DNA of 20,369 nt from JBBEDS01 sp040881175 (GTDB lineage Bacteria > Patescibacteriota > Minisyncoccia > 2-02-FULL-40-12 > IGHO2-01-FULL-4-A): contig JBBEDS010000017.1 of the NCBI GenBank assembly GCA_040881175.1, positions 1-20,369 on the forward strand, written 5' to 3'. A model generated the notes under the pieces. That model was given only the letters and a program-made list of their open reading frames with translations. It made no database searches and was not told where the DNA came from. The translations under genes were made by a program, and so were the position numbers. Shown piece after piece: positions 1 to 7,869 of this stretch (positions are counted from its first letter, which is position 1; every line of letters starts with the position of its first letter).

Positions 1-1190
1 CTGTAAATCGGCAGCAATACTGCAGACACCAAAACTCCAACTCCAAGACCCAGGACCAAGATAAGGACGGGCTCTATCAGTTGGGCCAGATTCTGTATGT
101 CATTCTCAGCTTCTGATTTATAGAATTTAAAGATGTTCTCAAGCATGAAATCAGTACGGCCAGTCCTCTCACCAATGGAGAGCATCGAAGGTACGAGTAC
201 CGGAAATGCATCATACTTTTCAAATACTTCAGATATACTTCCCCCGCCCTGCACATTCTCACGAGCCTCAAGTAGTATGGCTTTGTAAATAGAATTTCCG
301 ACAATATCTCCAGTAATTTCCAGGCTCTCCAGTATGGGCACTCCGGCTTTGATCAAAGTTGATAATGTCTCGGCTATTCTGGCCAAATATACATTTCTTG
401 TAACCCTGCCAAACTGGGGTATTCTAATTTTTAAGTTATCAAACCACTCCCTCCCCGCAGGGGTTTTGATGTATGAGAACAAGCCAAGAACGAGAAAAAT
501 GAGCAGAGCTATGATAAGAATGATATAGCGATTAAAGAATTCAGTTACCTGTATGAGGATCTGCGTTGAAATAGGGATATCTTGGATGCCGGCATCCTCA
601 ATGATTGTCAAAAGTTGGGGCAATACGGTAGTCATCAATATTATAGTCACGACAACCATAGCGAAAAGAACAAAGGCCGGATATGCCAATGCACCCTTAA
701 TCTTGGAGTTCAGCGATGCGCTTCGCTCAAGATAGTCTGCTAAATACAAAAGAGATGTTTGTATCTTTCCAGCCACTTCACCGGCGCGAACCAAACTGAC
801 ATAAAAAGTGCCGAAGACTTTCTCATGTTCGTTCAAGGCGACAGACAGGGTCGCTCCGCCCTCAATCGAGTTAGCAACGTCGGAAATTATTTTTTTAAAA
901 GATGGCTTCTCGGCTTGACGCTCTAAGGTATGGAGTCCTTCAACCAACGGAATATCGGCTTCGACTATCGTCGCCAGTTGTCGAGTAAACAAAACCACGT
1001 CTTTTTGATTAGGCCTGCTAAAAGCAGAGGCTAGATCACGCTCAAATAAACCCCTTCGGGCAACATCCAAACTTAAAATGACCAAATTTCTCTGGTGTAG
1101 TACGTTTACCGCCTGATCTTCAGATGGAGCCTCTACTTTTCCTTCTACTAGCTCCCCCTGCTGATTTTTAGCTTGGTAAATAAAGTCCAT
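1..1190 (-). CDS. pilC: Type IV pilus inner-membrane platform protein PilC (C-terminus cut by window edge)
   Basis: Reading the minus strand from an ATG at 1190 gives an open frame of 396 codons that runs off the window at position 1 (last complete residues LLPIY). Two copies of the T2SSF/PilC domain are visible: an N-terminal soluble half with FTRQLATIVEADIPLVEGL, and a second with LARIAETLSTLIKAGVPILE, each followed by hydrophobic membrane segments (around residues 170-190, 220-240 and at the C-terminus). The family is usually about 400 residues, so only a handful of codons are missing. PilC is the inner-membrane platform on which the PilB and PilT motors act. The ATG overlaps the pilT stop by one base (TAATG), indicating translational coupling. 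The N-terminus begins MDFIYQAKNQQGE, typical for the family. Confidence 0.95.
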   Translation of the reverse strand, partial: MDFIYQAKNQQGELVEGKVEAPSEDQAVNVLHQRNLVILSLDVARRGLFERDLASAFSRPNQKDVVLFTRQLATIVEADIPLVEGLHTLERQAEKPSFKKIISDVANSIEGGATLSVALNEHEKVFGTFYVSLVRAGEVAGKIQTSLLYLADYLERSASLNSKIKGALAYPAFVLFAMVVVTIILMTTVLPQLLTIIEDAGIQDIPISTQILIQVTEFFNRYIILIIALLIFLVLGLFSYIKTPAGREWFDNLKIRIPQFGRVTRNVYLARIAETLSTLIKAGVPILESLEITGDIVGNSIYKAILLEARENVQGGGSISEVFEKYDAFPVLVPSMLSIGERTGRTDFMLENIFKFYKSEAENDIQNLAQLIEPVLILVLGLGVGVLVSAVLLPIY

Positions 1191-2257
1191 TAATGCAAAA
1201 GTGTGTTTAACTCTTTCGGATTTAAGGAATAGAATTCCGCCTGCTCAAGAGATATCTCTCCCCTACGAACAAGGTCTGTCAGTGAACGGTTTAATGAAAT
1301 CATGCCTACATCAGAACCGGTATCAATGGCTAAGTTAAGTTGCTGACTCCTATTCTCTCTAATTAAATTTCTGACTGCTGTATTAGCCACCATGACTTCC
1401 GTAGCAGGGATTAATCCCCCCTTGATACGAGGTATCAATCTTAAGGAGATAACTCCTGATATTGTATTTGAAAGCTGCTTAATTATCTGCGGTTGTTGGG
1501 CAGGCGGGAAGATGTCTATTATTCTCTCGATTGTCTGCGCCGCATTATTAGTATGCAACGAAGCAAAAACAAGATGACCAGTCTCAGCTGCGGTCACGGC
1601 AGCACTAACTGTCTCATAGTCCCTCATCTCTCCTACCATTACTACGTTCACATTTTCTCTAAATGTCGAACGTAAAGCAGCGCCGAATGAAAGAGTGTCC
1701 ATAAAAAGCTCACGCTGGTCAATTATACTTTTGTCCGGAGTGAATATGTATTCAATAGGATCCTCTATAGTGACAATCTTCTCTGCCCTCTCGTGGTTAA
1801 TCTGATCAATCAAAGCAGCCATAGCGGTAGACTTGCCGTGTCCGTTCGGACCGACAACCAAGACAAAGCCCTGCGATAGTTTACTGAAAACATTGACCAC
1901 AGGCGGTAGATTCAACTCCTCCAACGTCCTGATCTCTACGGGAATAAAACGGAATGTAGCTGCAAAGTTGCCCCTGGTCTGATAAGTATTAACCCTGAAT
2001 CGGAATTTAGAATTTACTTCATAGGCAAAATCGGCCTCTTTATTAGCCAAGAATTTAGCCATTCTCTCTTCCCCCAAAACAGCCTTGACTACATTCTCGA
2101 TGTATTGCTGATCCAGTATTTTTCGATCATTTAAAGCTATCAGCCGTCCATCTATACGAACTGTAGGGAAAACACCGGGAGACAAATGTAAATCTGATCC
2201 GCCCTTTTCGGCGGCAGATAATAGTAGCTCATCGATTTGTTTCTTGTAGTCATCCAT
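1190..2257 (-). CDS. pilT: Pilus retraction ATPase PilT
   Basis: 355 residues, the usual PilT length. It is a hexameric AAA-like secretion ATPase that powers pilus retraction at the cytoplasmic face. Motifs in order: Walker A GPNGHGKST (residues 136-144), Asp box VTIEDPIEY (about 162-170), Walker B NVVMVGE with catalytic Glu (204-210) followed by MRD, and His box HLVFASLHT (228-236). The Walker A has N and H where most relatives have T and S (GPTGSGKST), but Gly, Lys and Ser/Thr that bind phosphate are kept. It lacks the N-terminal MshEN domain and the tetracysteine zinc site of PilB, which separates PilT from PilB. It lies 5 bases after pilB and overlaps pilC by one base. A PilU-type paralogue is possible, but this is the only PilT-like gene in the cluster. 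Confidence 0.95.
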   Translation of the reverse strand: MDDYKKQIDELLLSAAEKGGSDLHLSPGVFPTVRIDGRLIALNDRKILDQQYIENVVKAVLGEERMAKFLANKEADFAYEVNSKFRFRVNTYQTRGNFAATFRFIPVEIRTLEELNLPPVVNVFSKLSQGFVLVVGPNGHGKSTAMAALIDQINHERAEKIVTIEDPIEYIFTPDKSIIDQRELFMDTLSFGAALRSTFRENVNVVMVGEMRDYETVSAAVTAAETGHLVFASLHTNNAAQTIERIIDIFPPAQQPQIIKQLSNTISGVISLRLIPRIKGGLIPATEVMVANTAVRNLIRENRSQQLNLAIDTGSDVGMISLNRSLTDLVRRGEISLEQAEFYSLNPKELNTLLH

Positions 2258-2262
2258 AGTTT

Positions 2263-4035
2263 CTAGGCCTCGAGATTGGCTCCGGTCGTCCCTTCTGAAG
2301 ATTGCGCTACCTGGAAGAGCTCTTCTAAAGATGTCATTCCGTGCAGCACTTTTATTATACCATCCTGGAACATCGTAATCATCCCCTGCCTCTTGGCTTC
2401 TTTTCTGAATTCTTCTTCGGAAATATTGGTTAAGATGATTCTCTCAACTTCATCTGTCATAGCTAGAGTCTCAAAGATAGCGATACGTCCTTTGTAGGCA
2501 TTTCCATTGCAGTCTTTACATCCCTCACCGGGTCTGTAGATGACAAAGTTATCCGTCGGCAAATCCTTCTTTTGATCCGGTGGTACTTCTTTCAGGGCCT
2601 CAGAGATGGTATGCGCTTCTCCGGTATTTGCTTTGTCTTTAATCTTGCATGAGGCGCATAATTTTCTTAACAATCTCTGAGCTACGGCTAAATTCAAAGT
2701 TGGCGCTATTAAGAATTTCTCAACGCCCATGTCTATCAATCTGGGAATGACACCAATAGTGTCATTGGTGTGCAAGGTAGAGAGCACGACGTGACCAGTC
2801 AATGCGGCTTGGGTAGCCAAGCCTGCCGTTTCACCGTCTCGAATCTCTCCAACCATGATAACGTCTGGGTCCTGACGCAGAATATGGCGCAACCCATTAG
2901 CAAAGGTGTATCCAATTTCTTCGTGAACTTGTGATTGATTTACTCCCTCAATATAGTATTCAACCGGGTCTTCCATAGTATTAATATTGATCTCATCGCT
3001 GTTAATCTCGCGCAATATCGCAGCCAATGTCGTTGACTTACCAGAACCAGTGGGACCGGTAATTAGTATCTGCCCGAATGGCTTGACCATATTCTCTCTG
3101 ACAAGATCTAGCGATCTACCCTCGAGTCCGAGATCCGTGAGCTTAATGTTTCCCACTAGAGGATCCAAAATTCTCATTACCACCTTCTCGCCATTCTTGG
3201 TAGGAAAGGTCGAAACACGAAAATCTACTCTTCTGTCCCCTATCGTCGTAGAAAACCTACCGTCCTGTGCTAATCTAGTCTCGTCTATCTTTAGATCTGA
3301 CAAAATCTTTACTCTGGTAACCAAGGCCGCTAACAGACTGGCAGGCAGGGATAAAACGATACGCAGAAGTCCGTCAATACGGAATCTGATCCTAATCCTG
3401 TCTTCAAGAGGTTCAATGTGAATGTCGGAAGCTCGAGTTTCAACGGCGTGCTTTACCACGGTTGCGATAATCCTGGTTACCGGCGCTTCCGCAGTAATCT
3501 CTTCTAGACCGCCGGTCTTGTCACTAATTTTGAGTTCTTTTTTGGAAAGTTCCTCCGAGATAGATTCTAGCGCCTTACCAACCTCTGTAGTCAGGGTTTT
3601 GTATGCTCGGCTTATGGCGTTAAAATCTTTATAGCTGACCAGATACTTTTCGATGGACAGGCCCCTATCAGACGCGATGAATTTTAAAGCTTCCAGTGCG
3701 TCTATATTCTCGGGGTTTACGAGTCCAACGCGAAGCACCCCTCCCTCTTTTGAAAAAGGGATTAGTTTATAGAAGTTTACGATGTTCTCCGGCATCTCTT
3801 TCGAGAGTTCTTTATCTATTTCTATACCAGAAAGATCTACCATCGGGAGTTGGTAGATCTCTGATTTGAGCTGCAAGAGGACGTCGTCGCTAATCAGTGC
3901 ACGCTTGACCAATATCTCTCCGAGGTCTTTTTGATCAGCTACTGCTTCTTTCTCGACATCGTCAATAACTTCCTGAGTTAGGAGTCCCCTATTAACAAGT
4001 TCTTCAACTAATAGTTGTGGAGTTTGAAAAGCCAT
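2263..4035 (-). CDS. pilB: Pilus extension ATPase PilB (GspE family)
   Basis: 590 residues, close to the usual PilB/GspE size. The N-terminal third (about 1-150) matches the MshEN/T2SSE N-terminal type, with LVEELVNRGLLT and a DLGEILVKRALIS helix pair. The ATPase core has Walker A GPTGSGKST (327-335), Asp box MEDPVEYYIEG (354-364), Walker B DVIMVGE (391-397), His box HVVLSTLHT (415-423), and a zinc-binding tetracysteine site CASC (460/463) and CKDC (506/509). It drives pilin polymerisation from the cytoplasm, docking on PilC and PilM/N. The start ATG at 4035 is 24 bases after the upstream small membrane-protein gene; another ATG four bases upstream is out of frame. Confidence 0.96.
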   Translation of the reverse strand: MAFQTPQLLVEELVNRGLLTQEVIDDVEKEAVADQKDLGEILVKRALISDDVLLQLKSEIYQLPMVDLSGIEIDKELSKEMPENIVNFYKLIPFSKEGGVLRVGLVNPENIDALEALKFIASDRGLSIEKYLVSYKDFNAISRAYKTLTTEVGKALESISEELSKKELKISDKTGGLEEITAEAPVTRIIATVVKHAVETRASDIHIEPLEDRIRIRFRIDGLLRIVLSLPASLLAALVTRVKILSDLKIDETRLAQDGRFSTTIGDRRVDFRVSTFPTKNGEKVVMRILDPLVGNIKLTDLGLEGRSLDLVRENMVKPFGQILITGPTGSGKSTTLAAILREINSDEININTMEDPVEYYIEGVNQSQVHEEIGYTFANGLRHILRQDPDVIMVGEIRDGETAGLATQAALTGHVVLSTLHTNDTIGVIPRLIDMGVEKFLIAPTLNLAVAQRLLRKLCASCKIKDKANTGEAHTISEALKEVPPDQKKDLPTDNFVIYRPGEGCKDCNGNAYKGRIAIFETLAMTDEVERIILTNISEEEFRKEAKRQGMITMFQDGIIKVLHGMTSLEELFQVAQSSEGTTGANLEA

Positions 4036-4059
4036 GCATGAAAATATTAAACCTCACCA

Positions 4060-4359
4060 TTAAAATGCGGAGAAGAGATTGCTCTTACCTGTGGTATCCG
4101 GCCGTACTGGAGATTCACCGAATATCTTTAACGATTGGAATCTCTCATTATCAAATATGGAGAAGTCCAGCTGCAAAGTGTTGAACTGCACTAACTTGTC
4201 ATTAGGCGGAATATTCGGCGGCAACACGTCTACCACGCTATCTCTCAAAACCTGGATGTAGTAGAAGACGCCAACGATTAGGCCTAAGACAACAATAGCT
4301 ATCATGATGATAGGACTCGTAGTATTATCTTTTCTTAATATTGGTTTAACGTCTGCCAT
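4060..4359 (-). CDS. Small single-pass membrane protein in the pilP position of the pilus operon
   Basis: 99 residues, starting MADVKPILRK. One strong hydrophobic segment spans about residues 17-36 (PIIMIAIVVLGLIVGVFYYI), with a short charged cytoplasmic N-terminus and an outside C-terminal part. The C-terminal region contains LDFSIFDNERFQSLKIFGE and a TGKSNLFSAF ending. From family memory, small proteins with a 'SIFD..RF..L' segment followed by 'GR.NPF' recur in CPR pilus operons; I cannot verify this by search. It sits exactly where pilP would be in proteobacterial pilMNOPQ but has no lipobox, and no pilQ secretin follows, fitting an envelope without a classical outer membrane. It is 4 bases after pilO and 24 before pilB. 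A role as a PilN/PilO accessory is inferred from position only. Confidence 0.75.
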   Translation of the reverse strand: MADVKPILRKDNTTSPIIMIAIVVLGLIVGVFYYIQVLRDSVVDVLPPNIPPNDKLVQFNTLQLDFSIFDNERFQSLKIFGESPVRPDTTGKSNLFSAF

Positions 4360-4363
4360 ATAT

Positions 4364-4894
4364 TTATTTAAGATAGTAAGCGTTCAAGTTAACAGTTATG
4401 CTCAATGTTCCCGGTATCGCTCCTCCGGCCGTAGATTCTGCGGCATTAATCTCTGAAATATCATAAAGCCTTAAGTTGCTCTCCAGACCATCTAAGAAAT
4501 TAACAAAGTTAGAATATTGACCCTCTACGTCCATCGATACAAACAAGCTCCTATACTGTCCGACTACCGTCGATGTTGCGTCAGATGAAGTAATAGTCAC
4601 CAACTGTAATCCTGACTGCTGAGAAACCTGCTCAATACTGGATAGTATTTGGTCTATCTGCTTATCCTCTGGGAGAAATACAACGATTTTATTAATATCC
4701 GCCTGTCTCTCAGTAACCTGGCGGTCGAGAGATCTGACTCTTTCTATGGCAGCAGTGCGCTCAAGCAAGATCAGCTCCCTTTCTCCAATCGCCGCATTTG
4801 TTCCTCTTATGCCATCATATTGCGGAATAACCAAAACAAGGAACAAAAAGATTGAAAGTCCGAAAGCTACCGATGCGATTAAGTTCTTGTTCAT
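4364..4894 (-). CDS. pilO: Type IV pilus inner-membrane alignment protein PilO-like
   Basis: 176 residues with a single N-terminal membrane helix (about 8-26, SVAFGLSIFLFLVLVIPQY), then a coiled-coil-prone stretch (about 38-70, rich in E, R and Q) and a ferredoxin-like C-terminal domain (SGLQLVTITSS, YRSLFVSMDVEGQYSNFVNFLDGLE). The phrase 'V.G.Y..F..FL..LE...R' is characteristic of the PilO/GspM-type periplasmic domain. It would dimerise with PilN and connect PilM to the pilus platform. It starts one base after the pilN stop, so the two are translationally coupled. Confidence 0.88.
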   Translation of the reverse strand: MNKNLIASVAFGLSIFLFLVLVIPQYDGIRGTNAAIGERELILLERTAAIERVRSLDRQVTERQADINKIVVFLPEDKQIDQILSSIEQVSQQSGLQLVTITSSDATSTVVGQYRSLFVSMDVEGQYSNFVNFLDGLESNLRLYDISEINAAESTAGGAIPGTLSITVNLNAYYLK

Positions 4895-4895
4895 T

Positions 4896-5453
4896 TTATT
4901 CCGATTGAATTAGGAATTTAGTAGGATCGAAAGTTACTTCTATTGAAAAATCTACTCCGCTTGGCAGGCTTCTGGCTTCACTCAGATCTAAATCCACAAT
5001 CGAATCGTCACTGTAGAAAGCAGCGATTTGCCTGGCTACGGTCGTATAGTTAGCCGCTACCGCATTTATGAAAATTGTTCGACTGTTAAACTCGGCATTA
5101 AGAGATTTGTACTGAACTTGCGGCTGGGTCAAATTCTGTATGCGCTCAAAGGCATCAGACCAGATCAGGTGTGACTTCAATAAAGGATTCACAACGCTCA
5201 GCTGCTGCTGAACATTCAAAATATTCGTTTCTAATTCTCTGTCCCTGCTTCTTTCCAACTCAAAAAGTTGAGTGTCCAGAGTTGCTATAGAAGACTCCAG
5301 CGATTGCTTATAGAATGTCAGGCCGAAGTAAAGAGCGAGGACCACGACGATAACAATCACGCCCATGATTAAAAGCCGGTTCTGTCCCGGAACTTTAACC
5401 TCTATTTTCTTCCGTGTCTCCGGAAGAAGTTGTAATCCTCCTACATCAGCCAT
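4896..5453 (-). CDS. pilN: Type IV pilus assembly protein PilN-like
   Basis: 185 residues. A short cytoplasmic N-terminus with LQLLPETRKK (the PilN 'NLLP' PilM-binding motif variant) precedes one membrane helix (about 28-48, LIMGVIVIVVVLALYFGLTF). A coiled coil (about 52-85) and a small alpha/beta domain with VDLDLSEARSLPSGVDFSIEVTF follow. The family partners PilO across the membrane and binds PilM with its N-terminal peptide. The gene is separated from pilM by a 48-base gap containing only a weak inverted repeat (5474-5491) and no convincing terminator, so it is most likely in the same transcript. Confidence 0.88.
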   Translation of the reverse strand: MADVGGLQLLPETRKKIEVKVPGQNRLLIMGVIVIVVVLALYFGLTFYKQSLESSIATLDTQLFELERSRDRELETNILNVQQQLSVVNPLLKSHLIWSDAFERIQNLTQPQVQYKSLNAEFNSRTIFINAVAANYTTVARQIAAFYSDDSIVDLDLSEARSLPSGVDFSIEVTFDPTKFLIQSE

Positions 5454-5501
5454 CTACAATATATTCTAACCTAATAACGATAAATTGTTATGCACACCTA
5501 G

Positions 5502-6605
5502 CTATACTTCCCTCTCTGCCAAGCCAATAGATATGGCGAAGGTTGAGTTCAACTCCGCATGAAGATTTTCTATCCCCGACGGAACGACAACACGAGCCAA
5601 AGAATTGCCGAGAGTAATTTCCATGCCTAGCTTCTGGCCAAAGTAGTTTGCAAAATTCGGCATATTTGCCAAACCACCGACTAACATAATCTTGGATATT
5701 TTAACCTGTTTCAAATCTTCATAATTATGTATCGTCTTCTTTGTCTCGAAGGCCATCATGTCAATCAGCGAGCTCATCGCCTTCTGAATCACATTGTTAT
5801 CAACCTCTTTTATACCAAAACTTCTTTTCAACTCTTCGGCACGCTGTAAGCTGATATTCAAAGAGCTGGCAATCGATTTGGTTATCTGGAATCCGCCAAC
5901 TTCATAATTATGGCTCACCCTCTCAAAGCCCCCATCAACTACCAGAATTGAGGTGCTGCGCCCGCCGATGTTCACGATTGCTATCGGACTGAGATCATTT
6001 CCGACCAAAGCCCGAACGAGGGCGGAGTTTTCTAATTCCAAAGCGCGCAGATTCAATCCGGCCTGTTTCATGATGCTCTGATATCTCTGGGTTTCGGCTT
6101 TTGGAACGGCGGCGAGGAATACTTCCACTGTCGGCGGCTTAACTCCGGGGGCTGATTCTTGCTGAGGTAGTGTACTAGCTACCTGCGAAACGTTAATAAT
6201 TGACCAGTCCAGAACAACATCTGACAACGGCAAAGGAATATATTTACGCGCTTCAAAGGGAATAGTTTTGGCCATATCCTTTTCGGAAAGATATGGCATG
6301 GTGATAATAGTGGCAAAAGTCGAGAATGAAGGGATAGATGCTACAGCATCGCGGGCATTTATTTTACTCCTCTTCAGGATTTCTTTTATACCCCAGGCAA
6401 GGTCGCTGTTTGAAAGCTGCGAAGGTTTTTGGCCCGCCTCTTGGCCAGAGACATTCACCGCCTCCTCCATGGACTCTAGGGCGAACATGCCATAGTTTTG
6501 CAATTTAAAACGGCCGGACTCCTTTGAAAGTTCGACTATCTTAATAGAAGAAGTACCGATATCCACTCCTAACCTGCTTTTTGGTTTAAAACTGAAGAAT
6601 GACAT
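5502..6605 (-). CDS. pilM: Actin-like type IV pilus protein PilM
   Basis: 367 residues. The N-terminus FSFKPKSRLGVDIGTSSIKIVEL carries the phosphate-1 loop of the actin/FtsA fold (GVDIGTSSIK, about 13-22). Further elements are IVNIGGRSTSILVV (phosphate-2-like) and KIMLVGGLANMPNF (adenosine-binding strand). PilM is a cytoplasmic ATP-binding ring that couples the pilus motor to PilN. It is the first gene of the minus-strand pilus operon, with an extended -10 element at 6635-6643 giving a leader of about 23 bases that shows no clear SD. A linker of about 15 residues rich in Q, P and S (about residues 155-170) is inserted in the middle of the protein. Confidence 0.94.
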   Translation of the reverse strand: MSFFSFKPKSRLGVDIGTSSIKIVELSKESGRFKLQNYGMFALESMEEAVNVSGQEAGQKPSQLSNSDLAWGIKEILKRSKINARDAVASIPSFSTFATIITMPYLSEKDMAKTIPFEARKYIPLPLSDVVLDWSIINVSQVASTLPQQESAPGVKPPTVEVFLAAVPKAETQRYQSIMKQAGLNLRALELENSALVRALVGNDLSPIAIVNIGGRSTSILVVDGGFERVSHNYEVGGFQITKSIASSLNISLQRAEELKRSFGIKEVDNNVIQKAMSSLIDMMAFETKKTIHNYEDLKQVKISKIMLVGGLANMPNFANYFGQKLGMEITLGNSLARVVVPSGIENLHAELNSTFAISIGLAEREV

Positions 6606-6634
6606 TAGAATTAAATAGAGAAATACTCTTTTGT

Positions 6635-6643
6635 ATTATATCA
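6635..6643 (-). promoter_or_regulatory. Extended -10 promoter of the pilus operon
   Basis: On the minus strand this reads TGATATAAT, a perfect TGnTATAAT extended -10. The predicted start is near 6628, about 23 bases before the pilM ATG. No strong -35 is visible: TTACTT at 6658-6663 has the right spacing of 17 but poor match. It lies within 79 bases shared with the divergent comF promoter. Confidence 0.65.
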
Positions 6644-6663
6644 TTAAATTAAGCTTCAAGTAA

Positions 6664-6669
6664 TATAAT
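6664..6669 (+). promoter_or_regulatory. -10 element of the comF promoter
   Basis: A perfect TATAAT lies 15 bases before the comF ATG, predicting a transcription start near 6676 and a leader of only about 9 bases without SD. The -35 region (TCATTA at 6641-6646) is weak and overlaps the pilM -10 region on the other strand, so the two promoters are interleaved. Confidence 0.5.
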
Positions 6670-6684
6670 AGATTATACACACCC

Positions 6685-7407
6685 ATGAATGAATTAAGAA
6701 AAATGATTCTTGACCTGATCTTCCCCAGACGATGCCTGGGGTGTGAAATCTTGCTGGGAGATAACAGCGAGTCAACTATCTGCCCCGGATGTCTTTCAGA
6801 AATTACAACCGGATATATGCTTCGATGCGCATTCTGTAATCTAATTACTCCAAATGGAGTGACTTGCGACCTATGCAAACCTGGACACTCTCTTGATCAG
6901 CTCCTGGTCACTACCTCATACGACAATCCCCTCGTTGAGAAGATTATGAAGACGATGAAATACCGCTTCGTAAAATCACTGGCTCACGATATCTCTTCAT
7001 TAATGATAGACTATCTTCATAAAAGACTGCTTGATAAGGAGAATCTGACAATAATACCGATCCCTCTTCATAGGCTTCGTCTCAACTGGCGCGGGTTCAA
7101 TCAGTCGGAAGTAATAGCTGAAAGGATCAGCAACCACTTAGACTTAAAGCTCCTAACTGATGCGGTGGCAAGAAAAGATAATAACCAATCACAGGCGTCT
7201 ATCCCCAACCGCGCATCCAGAGCTACAAATACCACTGGCATCTTTAAGTGCATTAAACCCGAAAGCGTCAAAAACAAGAATATATTACTCATAGATGACA
7301 TCTCTACCACTGGCTCGACACTAGACGAATGCGCCAAGGAGCTGAAATCGGCCGGAGCGAATAGAATAATGGGCTTCGTTTTTGCCAGAGGTCTTGCAAT
7401 TTTATAA
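6685..7407 (+). CDS. comF: ComF-family phosphoribosyltransferase-like competence protein
   Basis: 240 residues, the normal ComF size. The N-terminal double zinc region has cysteines at 17, 20, 33, 36 and 48, 51, 61, 64 (CLGC, CPGC, CAFC, CDLC). The C-terminal phosphoribosyltransferase fold carries IPIPLHRLRLNWRGFNQSE (about 124-142) and the PRPP loop ILLIDDISTTGST (200-212). In naturally competent bacteria ComF is needed for the passage or handling of incoming single-stranded DNA; the biochemical role is not firmly established. The gene is divergent from the pilus operon, which supplies the machinery for DNA uptake, so the pairing suggests competence. The ATG at 6685 follows a short SD-less leader. 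Confidence 0.93.
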   Translation: MNELRKMILDLIFPRRCLGCEILLGDNSESTICPGCLSEITTGYMLRCAFCNLITPNGVTCDLCKPGHSLDQLLVTTSYDNPLVEKIMKTMKYRFVKSLAHDISSLMIDYLHKRLLDKENLTIIPIPLHRLRLNWRGFNQSEVIAERISNHLDLKLLTDAVARKDNNQSQASIPNRASRATNTTGIFKCIKPESVKNKNILLIDDISTTGSTLDECAKELKSAGANRIMGFVFARGLAIL

Positions 7408-7421
7408 AAATATGTTAAAAT
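7394..7421 (+). promoter_or_regulatory. Promoter of the 93-residue gene
   Basis: TTGCAA (7394-7399), a 16-base spacer, and TAAAAT (7416-7421) preceded by TGT (extended -10). It overlaps the 3' end of comF. The predicted start near 7428 gives a leader of about 39 bases that ends in a near-consensus SD. Confidence 0.6.
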
Positions 7422-7450
7422 TACTATTAGTCCCTTATTCCCAACGTACC

Positions 7451-7458
7451 AGAGGAGG
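7451..7458 (+). promoter_or_regulatory. Strong Shine-Dalgarno for the 93-residue gene
   Basis: AGAGGAGG lies 8 bases before the ATG at 7467 and fixes that start over the ATG at 7470. Few other genes in this window have an SD this close to consensus. Confidence 0.8.
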
Positions 7459-7466
7459 CATCGCTC

Positions 7467-7748
7467 ATGATGAGAATACTCAAAAGACCGAAGAAGGCGG
7501 GAACCGCCGAGTCCGAGGCGGCGTCCAGAAACAGAAATGGTGATGGCACAAAAGCATTTAAGCTTAAGATGCCGCGGAGTCCCACGGCTGATAAGCAGGC
7601 TCCACTAGTTCTGATACTTCTCTCGGATCGTGATGGTCTGACTGAACAGGACCCGAAGGTCAATGCTGAGACATTATTCAAATGTCTGGCCGTGACCGTC
7701 GCTCACGAAGAACTAGTAGAGCTTAAGAAACTTCTCCCAGAACATTAA
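7467..7748 (+). CDS. Small basic-N-terminus protein of unknown function
   Basis: 93 residues that I do not recognise. The N-terminal third is basic and low in hydrophobic residues (ILKRPKKAG, then a serine/asparagine/arginine-rich stretch), likely disordered. The C-terminal half has a hydrophobic strand APLVLILLSDRDG (about 45-57) followed by a helix-like segment AETLFKCLAVTVAHEELVEL (about 67-86). No membrane segment or signal peptide is evident. It is an isolated transcription unit with its own promoter, strong SD and a terminator 27 bases after the stop. The DNA is richer in G and C than flanking genes. That it is a real gene is supported by the SD and the flanking signals; function is unknown. 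Confidence 0.7.
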   Translation: MMRILKRPKKAGTAESEAASRNRNGDGTKAFKLKMPRSPTADKQAPLVLILLSDRDGLTEQDPKVNAETLFKCLAVTVAHEELVELKKLLPEH

Positions 7749-7774
7749 CTTCTGGCAATAGCTGGAGAACAAAG

Positions 7775-7798
7775 AACGGCCCTAACGGGCCGTTTATT
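7775..7798 (+). terminator. Rho-independent terminator after the 93-residue gene
   Basis: An 8-bp stem AACGGCCC / GGGCCGTT with loop TAAC, followed by a short T-rich tail (TTTATT). The stem is strong; the tail is modest. Confidence 0.75.
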
Positions 7799-7802
7799 CT
7801 AC

Positions 7803-7831
7803 TTGACTTAATTTCAATTGTATATTACTAT
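7803..7831 (+). promoter_or_regulatory. Promoter of the GRDP-like gene
   Basis: TTGACT (7803-7808), 17-base spacer, TACTAT (7826-7831). It directly follows the preceding terminator. The predicted start near 7838 gives a leader of about 32 bases containing AAAAGGAGAG (7856-7865), an SD with 6 bases to the ATG at 7870. Confidence 0.6.
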
Positions 7832-7869
7832 TAAAATGCCCTACTGAAAGCTTCTAAAAGGAGAGCGAA

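Noticed and set aside
5474..5491. Inverted repeat between pilM and pilN as a terminator
   Set aside because: It is AT-rich (ATAACGA / TTGTTAT) with no T-run in the direction of transcription, so it is too weak to call.
7427..7681. Minus-strand reading frame opposite the 93-residue gene
   Set aside because: It has no SD or promoter, and the plus-strand frame has a strong SD, promoter and terminator.
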